A stretch of DNA of 39,732 nucleotides, taken from IMG/VR virus record IMGVR_UViG_3300042090_000562, positions 1 to 39,732 of that record; one strand, 5' to 3'. Both the position numbers and the translations under genes were made by a program. Shown here one piece after another: positions 22,091 through 30,714 of the stretch. Under the pieces are notes generated by a model, which saw only the letters and a list, made by a program, of their open reading frames with translations, ran no database searches and had not been told where the DNA came from. Each line of letters starts with the position of its first letter. Within the stretch, counting starts at the first letter, position 1. The DNA is from a virus.

Positions 22091-22918
22091 ATGTCGAATG
22101 ATTTTGATGTGATCGAAGACGGGTTCGCCCCCGGTACGATTCCTGACAACCCTGTGGCTAGCGCCCCCCCGGCATCAGTACCCCCGGGGCCTGCCCCCGA
22201 CCTCCCGCCTACCCCTCCGGTGGCCGTGGAGCCCCCCACGACGCCCCCTGTCGTCCCCCCTCCGACCCCTGCTGTTGAAAAGAATAGCCCTGGAGTCCAG
22301 AAGCGGATTGATCGGCTGGTCCGTGAGAGGGAAGAACTTCGTGCGCAACTTCAGGCCGTTCAGCGTCAGAATCCGACCGCCCCGGCCCCCGCTCAAATCG
22401 CCGCCCCGCTCAATGAACCCAAAGAGGAAGATTTTAAGACCTATACGGAGTTCATCGATGCTCGGGCTGATTGGCGCTATGAGCAGAAGGAGAGGGAACG
22501 CAATATCAGGGAGTCTGCGCAACGGGTTCAGTCCGAACAGGACGCGACTTATACCCAGTTTAGGGGCCGCGAACTGAAGGTAATGGACCAGCACGACGAT
22601 TACGACGATGTTGCAGATGCCAAAGTCTTGGCCGCGAAAGGTGGTCTGACCCCCGTAATGGCTACGATGATTAACGCTTCACCGGTTGGCCCTGATCTTC
22701 TTTATCACTTGGGTGCAAACGTTGAAGAAGCCCGTAAGATTGCCGCGATGCCCCCTGTGCAGGCCGCTCGTGCACTTTTTAAACTTGAATCAACCTTTGA
22801 TGGTGGTTCGGAACCCCCACCCGTGAAGACGAGTTCGGCTCCGGAGCCTATCAATCCCCTGACCAGTCACCCACCCACGAATCCGACTAATCGGAATGAT
22901 GGAATGGAGATGTATTAA
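22091..22918 (+). CDS. Scaffolding protein (P22 gp8-like by position)
   Basis: 275 aa. A Pro/Ala-rich, disordered N-terminus (residues 15-60) is followed by a charged coiled coil (QKRIDRLVREREELRAQLQA). It lies between portal and coat, where P22-like phages keep scaffold. GGAGTAATCC precedes ATG 22091. Sequence identity to known scaffolds cannot be judged by eye. Confidence 0.75.
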   Translation: MSNDFDVIEDGFAPGTIPDNPVASAPPASVPPGPAPDLPPTPPVAVEPPTTPPVVPPPTPAVEKNSPGVQKRIDRLVREREELRAQLQAVQRQNPTAPAPAQIAAPLNEPKEEDFKTYTEFIDARADWRYEQKERERNIRESAQRVQSEQDATYTQFRGRELKVMDQHDDYDDVADAKVLAAKGGLTPVMATMINASPVGPDLLYHLGANVEEARKIAAMPPVQAARALFKLESTFDGGSEPPPVKTSSAPEPINPLTSHPPTNPTNRNDGMEMY

Positions 22919-22927
22919 GGATGAGTA

Positions 22928-24160
22928 ATGGCTACTAATGCATACAACAACATTGTTGATATCGTCCCTCGGGCAATGAATTGCATCGAGAATAACTTGA
23001 CCCTCACCAAGCACGTGAACCGGGGCTATGATGACCGGTTCCGGGAGACGGGCGGTAAGATCGGTGATACGGCCAACATCCGTATTCCTGGTTTCTACAC
23101 CGTCAATACTGGTGCTGTTGCGGTTCCTCAGGGTTACAACGACACCTATGTTCCTGTGGTCCTTCAGCAGTACAACGTGCCCCTTCAGTTCACTTCGAAG
23201 GAACTTCGCCTGAACCTGGACGAATTTGAAGAGAACGTGCTGGCCCCCATGATCGTTCCTCTGGCCAACTTCATTGACCAGCAGGGCTTCCTCCTGACTC
23301 CCCAGTTCAATCAGGTGTCTCTGAACGCTACCCTGGGTAATCTTCCGGTTGATCTGTCCAGCGTCCTTACTGCCGGTGCGATTTTGGATGAAGCTGGTGT
23401 CCCTCGCGCCGATAATCAGCGTGCCATGATCCTTACCCCCCGGTCCCAGTCTTCAATCGTCAATGGTTTGAAGACCCTCTACAACCCGATCCCGGATATT
23501 GCCCGTCAGTACAAGGAAGGTAATATGGGCATGCTGGCTGCCGGTATGAAGTTCTCCATGGACCAGAACACTAACACGTTCACCACTGGTTCGATGACTT
23601 CCGGTACCCCGCTTTACGCTTCCGGCGCTTCTGATGGTGGCAACACGATCGTTGGTTCCGGCTTTGGTGCTACGGTTGCCCTGGTCATTGGCGACTCGTT
23701 CACCATCAACGGCGTGTTCTCTGTGAATCCTGTTTCGAAGGCTTCCACTGGCCAGCTGAAGCAGTTCACCCTGACCGTTGCCAACACCACCGCTTCTACC
23801 CCCACCCTGCAGTTCAGTCCGGCCATGATTCTGACTGGCCCCCTGCAGAACGTGAATGCTCTCCCGGTTGCTTCCGCCCCCATTAATTTCTGGGGCCTGA
23901 CCGGTACTTACGCTCTGACCGCCACCAGTGTTCCCAATAACTTCGCGTTCCATCGGGACGCCCTGTTGCTGGCTTGCGCTGACCTCCCCTCGGTTGGTGA
24001 TCCTTCGATGTGTCGCCGGATTCGGTCCAAGAAGCTGAATCTCGCTATCCGTCTTGTCAAGTGGTACAACGGAACCACTGACGTTGAACTCTACCGTCTT
24101 GATGTGCTCTTTGGGTGGGCGATGCTCCGTCAGTCGTTCGGTTGCCGGGTCCACGGTTAA
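22928..24160 (+). CDS. Major capsid protein, P22 coat (gp5) family
   Basis: 410 aa. Starts MATNAYNNIVDIVPRAMNCI, with the P22-coat-like TLTKHVNRGYDDRF and GDTANIRIPGFYTV segments, and the expected length (P22 gp5 is 430 aa). HK97-like fold expected. Residues 205-330 form a Thr/Ser/Gly-rich beta-region, the place of the P22 insertion domain. AAGGATGAGTA precedes ATG 22928. Confidence 0.92.
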   Translation: MATNAYNNIVDIVPRAMNCIENNLTLTKHVNRGYDDRFRETGGKIGDTANIRIPGFYTVNTGAVAVPQGYNDTYVPVVLQQYNVPLQFTSKELRLNLDEFEENVLAPMIVPLANFIDQQGFLLTPQFNQVSLNATLGNLPVDLSSVLTAGAILDEAGVPRADNQRAMILTPRSQSSIVNGLKTLYNPIPDIARQYKEGNMGMLAAGMKFSMDQNTNTFTTGSMTSGTPLYASGASDGGNTIVGSGFGATVALVIGDSFTINGVFSVNPVSKASTGQLKQFTLTVANTTASTPTLQFSPAMILTGPLQNVNALPVASAPINFWGLTGTYALTATSVPNNFAFHRDALLLACADLPSVGDPSMCRRIRSKKLNLAIRLVKWYNGTTDVELYRLDVLFGWAMLRQSFGCRVHG

Positions 24161-24172
24161 TAGGAGATACAA

Positions 24173-24628
24173 ATGGCTAATACCCCTTACCAGACGAACT
24201 TCCCCGTGGCAACCCGTGGCGTCTACACTGTTGACTTCACCGTTCCGTGGGCTTCTACCAATATCGCCAACGGCGACCAGCTGACTGGCTTTGTTCCTGG
24301 CCACAATTTCCGGGTTCTGGGTCTCGCTTGCATGTGCAATTTGGCGTGCGTTGGTGCCGGTGGTACTGCTGTCTTCACCCCCCGCATCAATTTCACGGCC
24401 ACCACCACTTCCCAGCTGATTACGACCGGTGCCATTACCGTTACCACCGCCAATATGGCTACTATCGGCGCGATCGTTGGTGCTGGTAACAATGCCAGTC
24501 AGTATCAGGTGGGCAATCAGGGCGGTCCGGCTGACAAACTCGGTGTGGTTGCCTCCGCCGTTGGCGGTACCATCACTTCTGGCACCATCACGGTTACTGT
24601 CACTCTTCAGGATCTCGATTGCGCCTAA
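24173..24628 (+). CDS. Putative head decoration protein
   Basis: 151 aa, nearly all beta: alternating Thr/Val/Gly strands (TAVFTPRINFTATTTSQL, GTITSGTITVTVTLQDLDC). Directly downstream of the coat gene with GGAGAT upstream. Position and composition suggest a capsid decoration or cement protein. Three cysteines (CMCNLAC) are unusual for that role. Confidence 0.55.
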   Translation: MANTPYQTNFPVATRGVYTVDFTVPWASTNIANGDQLTGFVPGHNFRVLGLACMCNLACVGAGGTAVFTPRINFTATTTSQLITTGAITVTTANMATIGAIVGAGNNASQYQVGNQGGPADKLGVVASAVGGTITSGTITVTVTLQDLDCA

Positions 24629-24637
24629 GGAGGCCCC

Positions 24638-24871
24638 ATGGCAGATAAGGTTTATCCACGTTGGGTGTTCAATCCGGATGCACTTGACCGGATCGTAAAC
24701 ACCCCGGAAGAGGAAGCGGCTCTGGGTGAAGGTTGGTACGACACCCCGGCTGATTTCCCACAGGATTCTGCGGCCACGGCTGCAGAACAATGCCCCTATT
24801 GTGAGGTCTATCAGGCCCGGATCACGGAGCTTGAGAATCAAATTGTTGACCTTGAGAAGGCGAAGGAATAA
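24638..24871 (+). CDS. Hypothetical protein with C-terminal coiled coil, 77 aa
   Basis: AAGGAGG before ATG 24638. The acidic N-terminal region (DTPADFPQDSAATAAEQ) leads to a CPYC knuckle and a leucine-zipper-like helix (ARITELENQIVDLEKAKE). Its stop abuts the gp4-like gene. Possibly a small head-tail factor. Confidence 0.7.
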   Translation: MADKVYPRWVFNPDALDRIVNTPEEEAALGEGWYDTPADFPQDSAATAAEQCPYCEVYQARITELENQIVDLEKAKE

Positions 24872-25606
24872 ATGAACGGGAACGCGGTCCAGGATCTCAT
24901 AAATGCAGCCTATCGATCGTTCGGCTACCTTGGTAAGGGTGCGGCTCTTGAAGCGTCGGATTCTTTTGACGCGTTCGAGGCCCTCAATGACTTAATTGAC
25001 GAATGCAATAATGATCGATTGATGATTTACGAGATCCGTATGGACGTGTTCCCGATGGTTGTGAATCAGCAAGTTTATACCCTTGGGGTGGGCGGAAATT
25101 TCAACATGCCCCGCCCCCCCAAGGTTGATCGAATGTCGGTACTCCTTACCCTTACGACCCCGATGCAGGAAATTCCGATTGATGTTCTGGACGATATTGG
25201 GTGGCAGAATGTGACCTTAAAGGACCATCTGTTCTCGGCCTTTCCGGTCATGTGTTACCCTGATAATGCCTACCCTCTCAGCAACCTTTCAGTTTGGCCC
25301 ATCCCTTCAGCCCCTTGCTCCCTGGTTCTTTACACTTGGCAGCAGATTGCGGCTTTTACATCCCTTACCCAGATCGTGGCGTTCCCTCCGGGTTACAAGA
25401 ATTTTCTGCGGTATGGGTTGGCAATTCGGATGGCCGTGGAAAAGGGTTTTGAATGCTCAATGGACGTTCACACGATGTTTGCGAATGCTAAGGGGATGAT
25501 TCGGAACATCAACTGGCGTGAAGGTAAGGCCGAAATCGATCCAATCCTTTATGGTCGATCAAACACGATGCGCGCTATTAAGTCCCAAGGTCTGGTGGTG
25601 GATTAA
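24872..25606 (+). CDS. Head-tail adaptor, P22 gp4-like tail accessory factor
   Basis: 244 aa; the part that attaches under the portal and closes it after packaging. Helical N-terminus (NAAYRSFGYLGKGAALEASDSFDAFEAL) and a Tyr/Pro-rich core (VNQQVYTLGVGGNFN ... PLSNLSVWPIP) match the P22 gp4/Gp4-like family pattern. P22 gp4 is 166 aa, so this is a longer version. Gene order (coat, gp4, gp10) agrees. Confidence 0.8.
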   Translation: MNGNAVQDLINAAYRSFGYLGKGAALEASDSFDAFEALNDLIDECNNDRLMIYEIRMDVFPMVVNQQVYTLGVGGNFNMPRPPKVDRMSVLLTLTTPMQEIPIDVLDDIGWQNVTLKDHLFSAFPVMCYPDNAYPLSNLSVWPIPSAPCSLVLYTWQQIAAFTSLTQIVAFPPGYKNFLRYGLAIRMAVEKGFECSMDVHTMFANAKGMIRNINWREGKAEIDPILYGRSNTMRAIKSQGLVVD

Positions 25607-27132
25607 TGGGTCGGCAGCAAACAATACCCTTCAAGGGTTTCGTGGATGGTGCTTACACTCTGGATAGCGTGAAGGTGGACGCCCAGGAGTGCATTAATTA
25701 CTACCCCGAGCAAAATGAGATCGTGTTTGGTAAGGAAACCGGACAGCTCTCAATTTTGCCACCCCCTGGCTTTACCCTGATTCCGACCCCCGGATCCCAA
25801 TGGTTCTTCCAGGTTGATAATGGCCCGGTCCGGGGAATGTGGACCTTGCCTGATGGTCGGTTCATCGTAGTCTCCGCTAATAATTGTTACGTTATTTCCT
25901 ATACTGGGGTATTCAACCTCCTCCTGGTGGGTTCCCTCCAGACTAATTCCGGCCCAGTCTCGATTTCCGATAATGGGGTCCAGGCGATTATTGTTGATGG
26001 TCTTTATGGTTACATCATCACGATCGGGACCCCCACCGGTAAGCCCCTCTTCAAACAGATCCTTGACCCCACCTTCCAAGCCAACGGTGCCCAGTTCGTG
26101 GTCTTCAACGATGGTTACTTCATCGTTGGTTCACCCAATTCCGCCCAGTGGTACCTTTCAAATCTCTATGATGGAACTGTCTGGAATCCGTTAGATTTTG
26201 CGACTAAGGAAGGTACTACGGATTGGTTAATGTGCCCAAAATGTTGTAACGGATATGTCTGGTTGGTGGGAAATAAGTCAATCGAAATTTACTACGATTC
26301 CGGGAACGCGAACTTCCCATTCTCTCGAATCGCGGGTGTGCAAGTCCAATATGGGGCATGGTCGGGTGGATCAGTTCAAGTGTTGGATAACTCGATAATT
26401 TGGGTTGGAACAGCGGTTGATGGTGGTTGTTCAGTTTGGAAGATGAATGGTTACACCCCGGCCCGAGTCTCGAACTTCGCAGTAGAGTTAGATCTAGGTA
26501 ACGCATCTGGGGCTCAATTGGCTGGGATGACTTCCTGGATCTATCAGCGCAACGGGCATTCCTTCTATAATTTAAATATACCTGGATTTGACCACACCTG
26601 GACCTTGGATCTGGCAACTGGCAAATGGCATAAGCGAACGACCCTTGGTAAACAGGGCCAGCGTCAACAGCACCAGTTCCTATGCTCCTGTGCCGCTTAT
26701 GGGTTTATCTTTGGTGGTGACCAATACGGTAGCTGTTATACCCTCAAGGAGAATCTTTGCACTGATGGAACCAGTGGGAATATGGGGACCGTTACTGTCC
26801 CGATTGAGCGGGTCCGGATCTCCCCACACATTGGCCGTATGATGATGAACGTGATCCACAATCGTATCGAGTTGGACTTCCAGGCCGGTGCCGGAACGAA
26901 TACCGGGCAGGGTTCGAACCCCCAAATGATGATGCAATATTCGGATGATGGTGGCTCGACTTGGTCCACGGAACGGTGGCAACCAATGGGTCGCATTGGA
27001 CAAACCTTCCAACGGTTGCGCTGGGATCAATGCGGGATGGCCCGAAATAGGGTCTACAAATTCAGGTTAACCGATCCGGTTTGGGTCCCAATCGTTGGGG
27101 CACAAATTGGAATAACCGTGGGGACAGCATAA
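25606..27132 (+). CDS. Packaged-DNA stabilisation protein, P22 gp10-like
   Basis: 508 aa (P22 gp10 is 472 aa). Opens with GFVDGAYTLDSVKVDAQECINYYPEQ, a well-known opening of the gp10 stabilisation family, and continues with repeated beta-blade-like segments (VRGMWTLPDGRFIVVSANNCYVI). It forms the tail hub to which spikes attach. The ATG overlaps the adaptor stop. Confidence 0.88.
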   Translation: MGRQQTIPFKGFVDGAYTLDSVKVDAQECINYYPEQNEIVFGKETGQLSILPPPGFTLIPTPGSQWFFQVDNGPVRGMWTLPDGRFIVVSANNCYVISYTGVFNLLLVGSLQTNSGPVSISDNGVQAIIVDGLYGYIITIGTPTGKPLFKQILDPTFQANGAQFVVFNDGYFIVGSPNSAQWYLSNLYDGTVWNPLDFATKEGTTDWLMCPKCCNGYVWLVGNKSIEIYYDSGNANFPFSRIAGVQVQYGAWSGGSVQVLDNSIIWVGTAVDGGCSVWKMNGYTPARVSNFAVELDLGNASGAQLAGMTSWIYQRNGHSFYNLNIPGFDHTWTLDLATGKWHKRTTLGKQGQRQQHQFLCSCAAYGFIFGGDQYGSCYTLKENLCTDGTSGNMGTVTVPIERVRISPHIGRMMMNVIHNRIELDFQAGAGTNTGQGSNPQMMMQYSDDGGSTWSTERWQPMGRIGQTFQRLRWDQCGMARNRVYKFRLTDPVWVPIVGAQIGITVGTA

Positions 27133-27329
27133 TGCCGACCGTACCGACCATTCAACTTCCACCGATCACGTTCGTGGATAAGGAAACTGGTAAACTTACC
27201 GTTGAGGGCCTTACTTGGTTCACAAATCAACTATCACAGATTTCTCAAACGGCTAGCGTTGCTGCAGCCCAATCTGCGCAAGCGGCATATCGGGCTCTTC
27301 AACAGGCCCAACAGCAGGCGGTGAAATGA
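27132..27329 (+). CDS. Small tail-region protein, 65 aa
   Basis: ATG 27132 overlaps the gp10 stop (TAATG). Residues 30-65 are an Ala/Gln-rich helix (AAAQSAQAAYRALQQAQQQA), a likely trimeric coiled coil. Its place after gp10 matches the tail needle position (P22 gp26), but it is far too short to be a full needle. Function unknown. Confidence 0.7.
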   Translation: MPTVPTIQLPPITFVDKETGKLTVEGLTWFTNQLSQISQTASVAAAQSAQAAYRALQQAQQQAVK

Positions 27330-29449
27330 AAAGAATCTTCGCAATTCTCGCAGCCCTTGGGCTCATTTTCTTTGGGGCCCGATCCCAGGTCCTGAATACT
27401 GTTGAAGCACCCTACATTATAGCAGATGTGGCGTTCCAGGGTCCCGGATCCGGGATTACGGGGTTTGCCCCAGGACTTACGACTGGGGATTCTACTGCAA
27501 TATTTGCGGCCCTCGCCTCCACTGCCGCAGGGCAGGGGGATGCGCTGGTGGTGGGCCAGAGATCGGAGGTCGGCGCGGTTGCGTTCACCCAGCACGTGGA
27601 GAACCAGAATCGGGTGCCTAACATCAAAACTGACTTCGGAGCCAAGGGCAATGGCGTCTGGACGGGCATTCCCGGCTATGCAGGTGCCACAGCTACAGGT
27701 ACCAACGACACCGCCGCCTTCGTCACAGCCATTGCTTCCGGGGCGACGAAGATCCGCATACCGGCTGGAACCTACATCGTCAACGGCGGGTTCCTGATCC
27801 CCAACTTCCTGGAACTGGAAGGGGATGGTATCGACCGGACCATCATCTACATGGGCAATCCTGGGACCAACTACCAGCTCTTTTCTAATACCCTTGGTGC
27901 CACTTCTGGTGCTGTAGGGGTTCGGATCTCGGGCATGACCCTCCACGGCAACGCTGTACCGCAGAATGGCGTGGGCAATGTAAACGGTAACGGGACCACC
28001 CTCGGGACCGGGGACGGCAACCAGGCGCTAAATTTCAATCTCAACGCGCCTACGGTTGGGTTCGATAACATCCCCGCCCTCACGTTGGATCACATCAAGA
28101 TCACAGCATTCTACGGCCAGGTCAACGGCTCCCTCTACCGTTCGGCCCTCTATACCTACGGGGCGGGTGGGACTGGGTCCACGGGCCGAGTTGAAGCGGA
28201 TAATGTGGTAATTGTGGATAATTTCTATGCGGTTGGGCATTATATTAAATCGACAGATGGCGTATATAAGGGCGTCTACTCCAGCAGTAACGGAACCTGG
28301 GGAGGCGGATATCCGGATACCTTGCTTCAGCAAGCCAGTGACAACAAGTTCATCCGCTGTTACTTCGGAGGCGGTGGATGCACTGACAACGTGCGGCTGG
28401 TGGGCGCGATCTACAACGAATTCATCGCCTGCACCAATGACAACACCTACGGATGCAACTACCACTTCCAGGATGATACTGGATCAATAGCTTGTGTCGC
28501 CAACGCCGTCATCGGCGGAAGTTGTACCGCCGCTTCCCAGGTCGGCTCAGGCACCTGGCCCAACGTCTTGCTGGAGGGGGACAGCCACAACAACATGCTG
28601 GACGGCGTGAAGATATACAACGAGGACGGGAGCACTGGCGTCCACTACGCATCTTACGGGGTTAAGGAAACCGCTAATGCCTACGGGAACTTAATACGTT
28701 CCTGTGACTTCGACCAGCCATTTGCCTTCACCAGCGGCCTCCAGGTGCTTCTGAACACCCAGGTTCCCTGCTACTTCACGGCCACGGCAGGCAGTGGCAA
28801 CCTGGTTGTCTCGGCCATCGCATCCGGTTCCCTGGCCTATGGGATGCCGGTACAGACAGTCGGCGGGGGGACGGCCCTTGCTGCGGGTGCGGTCCTAACC
28901 AACAATCCCAACGGTGGAAGCACGGGTACTTACACCATCAGCCCCACCAGCACCGTGGGGGTCGCCACCACGATGATGGGGATATTCCCCACATCCAAGG
29001 TTTTGGATGCCCCAGGTTACCGTGGGACCGGGTTTGTCGGTGCCGCCTATACCACCAATGCGGCCCAGGCCCTTACCCAGGGCGCATGGACCGTCATTAA
29101 CTTCGCCACCAAGGAATATGATGCCCTTGGATCGGTCCAGACGGGCGCAGCGTGGTCATATACTGCCCCGGTAGCAGGCGTCTATAGTGTCAAGGGCGCG
29201 GCATCATGGTCTGGCGGGTCATCGTCTGTCCAGCAGCTTTCCCTATACAAAAATGCGGCCCTGCTACGTTATCTGAACTCCATCCAGACCACGAACGGGA
29301 CGGCTGGTGTGATGCCATTTTCCACCGAAGTTATGCTCGCAGCTGGAGATCAAATCAGCGTTGAAATTTACGTCGGTAATACTGGGATCACACTTCAGAC
29401 GGCATCAGGAAGTAACCATATTCAGATTTCTCGTTTGCCAAATTCCTGA
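27326..29449 (+). CDS. Tailspike: beta-helix plus C1q-like C-terminal domain
   Basis: 707 aa receptor-binding/depolymerase candidate. Residues 95-420 show the pectate-lyase-like pattern (TDFGAKGNGVWTGI, NDTAAFVTAIASGATKIRIPAGTYIV, IPNFLELEGDGID), typical of right-handed beta-helix spikes that cut or bind surface polysaccharide. The last 125 residues (AWTVINFATKEYD ... AAGDQISVEIYVGNTG) resemble a C1q/TNF-like trimerisation head. Residues 1-20 (KRIFAILAALGLIFFGA) form an apparent signal peptide or membrane segment, odd for a virion protein. ATGA overlap with the 65-aa gene. The base composition looks richer in GGC/ACC/ATC codons than neighbours, so the gene may be a horizontal acquisition. Confidence 0.8.
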   Translation: MKRIFAILAALGLIFFGARSQVLNTVEAPYIIADVAFQGPGSGITGFAPGLTTGDSTAIFAALASTAAGQGDALVVGQRSEVGAVAFTQHVENQNRVPNIKTDFGAKGNGVWTGIPGYAGATATGTNDTAAFVTAIASGATKIRIPAGTYIVNGGFLIPNFLELEGDGIDRTIIYMGNPGTNYQLFSNTLGATSGAVGVRISGMTLHGNAVPQNGVGNVNGNGTTLGTGDGNQALNFNLNAPTVGFDNIPALTLDHIKITAFYGQVNGSLYRSALYTYGAGGTGSTGRVEADNVVIVDNFYAVGHYIKSTDGVYKGVYSSSNGTWGGGYPDTLLQQASDNKFIRCYFGGGGCTDNVRLVGAIYNEFIACTNDNTYGCNYHFQDDTGSIACVANAVIGGSCTAASQVGSGTWPNVLLEGDSHNNMLDGVKIYNEDGSTGVHYASYGVKETANAYGNLIRSCDFDQPFAFTSGLQVLLNTQVPCYFTATAGSGNLVVSAIASGSLAYGMPVQTVGGGTALAAGAVLTNNPNGGSTGTYTISPTSTVGVATTMMGIFPTSKVLDAPGYRGTGFVGAAYTTNAAQALTQGAWTVINFATKEYDALGSVQTGAAWSYTAPVAGVYSVKGAASWSGGSSSVQQLSLYKNAALLRYLNSIQTTNGTAGVMPFSTEVMLAAGDQISVEIYVGNTGITLQTASGSNHIQISRLPNS

Positions 29450-29937
29450 TGCCCCCCCCCACCGAACCGCAAGACCAAGCCGCAATGGTCTCTTTTCAGC
29501 AGGCCTACCAAACCTTGGTAGAGGTTACGAAATCCGGATCCCGGATCGAGCGTCGCGATGCCATTCAAAAGTTTGAGGATGCCCTTCTTACGCTGCCCCA
29601 GGTTGACCAGCCTTTGAAGCACCACTTCGTGAATAAGATGTATTGGCGGGAGATCTTCAATCCCAAAGGTTGCATCATCACCACGAAAATCCATGGTGAA
29701 CCCAATGTATCCGTGATCCTCCAAGGCCGACTTCTTTGCATTACCGAGGATTCAGTCTCTATTCTCCAGGCCCCTATGATGTTTGAGACAAAACCCGGAA
29801 CTAAACGTGTTCTCTATGCCGAAGAGGATACAATTTTCTGCACCATCCACCCAAACCCCGAAGATTCACGAGACATTGAGGCCCTTGAGGCCCGGATTAT
29901 TGCACCGACATTTGAAGTACTGGAGGTTCCTCAATGA
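29449..29937 (+). CDS. Cupin-like virion-region protein, 162 aa
   Basis: Central part (LKHHFVNKMYWREIFNPKGCIITTKIHGEPNVSVILQGRL ...) matches a family found next to tail genes of many phages, with a likely double-stranded beta-helix (cupin) core: the HH near residue 57, an IHG turn, and GTKRVLYAEEDTIFCTIH at the end. Catalysis is not established. It lies between the spike and the ejection genes. Confidence 0.6.
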   Translation: MPPPTEPQDQAAMVSFQQAYQTLVEVTKSGSRIERRDAIQKFEDALLTLPQVDQPLKHHFVNKMYWREIFNPKGCIITTKIHGEPNVSVILQGRLLCITEDSVSILQAPMMFETKPGTKRVLYAEEDTIFCTIHPNPEDSRDIEALEARIIAPTFEVLEVPQ

Positions 29938-30713
29938 CATTTTGGGTAGCGGGGGCAGTAGTTGCAGGGAGTGTCGGATCAGCCCTGATTTCTGGTAATG
30001 CCGCACAGAAAGCTTCATCCGGACAGGTTAATGAGGCTAATAATGCCACGGCCCTGGAACAGCAGGAATTTAATACGATTCAGGGTAATCAGCAGCCCTT
30101 CATCAATGCTGGGCAGGGGGCTGTGGGCCAATTGGCTGCGGGGACCCAGCCAGGGGGTCAATTCTCCGGGTCGTTCACCCCACAGGACTTCCTTAATAAC
30201 CAGGACCCGGCTTATGGCTTCATGCAGCAACAAGGTCAGCAGGCCGTGGAACGATCTGGGGCTGCACAGGGGCTTGACCTTTCAGGCGGTACTTTAAAAG
30301 GGCTTACCCAATATTCCCAGGGGCTGGCTTCTAATGAATATCAGAACGCCTATAACCGTTACATGTCATCCCGGAATCAAAATTATAGTGAACTTTCGGG
30401 TCTTGCTGGAATCGGATCCGGGGCCAACGCAACAGCAGCCCAGGCCGGAATTGGGATGACTGGACAAATTGCTAACTCGATGGCTGGTGGGGCAAATGCT
30501 GCCGCTGCCGGAACGGTCGGGCAGGCAAACGCGTTCTCCGGTGCTCTAGGTTCTATGGGAAATTACGCTGGGCAATACGGGATTTTGAGTCAGGTGGGTC
30601 TTCTGGGCGGGGGCCAGACGTTTAATAATGGGGTCATCAGTAATGCAGGCAACGTAAATTCTGGAATCGATATGTCCGGCATCAATCCCGATAATCTTGG
30701 GTATGGAGTTTAA
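29934..30713 (+). CDS. DNA ejection protein candidate, 259 aa
   Basis: N-terminal hydrophobic segment (FWVAGAVVAGSVGSALISG), then Gly/Ala/Gln/Asn-rich helices (QEFNTIQGNQQPFINAGQGAVG, FMQQQGQQAVERSGAAQG). This composition and first place in a three-gene set before the second fibre gene fit internal ejection proteins like P22 gp7. ATGA overlap with the upstream gene. Confidence 0.65.
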   Translation: MTFWVAGAVVAGSVGSALISGNAAQKASSGQVNEANNATALEQQEFNTIQGNQQPFINAGQGAVGQLAAGTQPGGQFSGSFTPQDFLNNQDPAYGFMQQQGQQAVERSGAAQGLDLSGGTLKGLTQYSQGLASNEYQNAYNRYMSSRNQNYSELSGLAGIGSGANATAAQAGIGMTGQIANSMAGGANAAAAGTVGQANAFSGALGSMGNYAGQYGILSQVGLLGGGQTFNNGVISNAGNVNSGIDMSGINPDNLGYGV

Positions 30714-30714
30714 T

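Noticed and set aside
23453-24841. 462-codon open frame on the minus strand opposite the coat gene
   Set aside because: It mirrors the coat and decoration genes, is Gly/Arg/Ser-rich, has no binding site at its start and runs against the plus-strand late unit.
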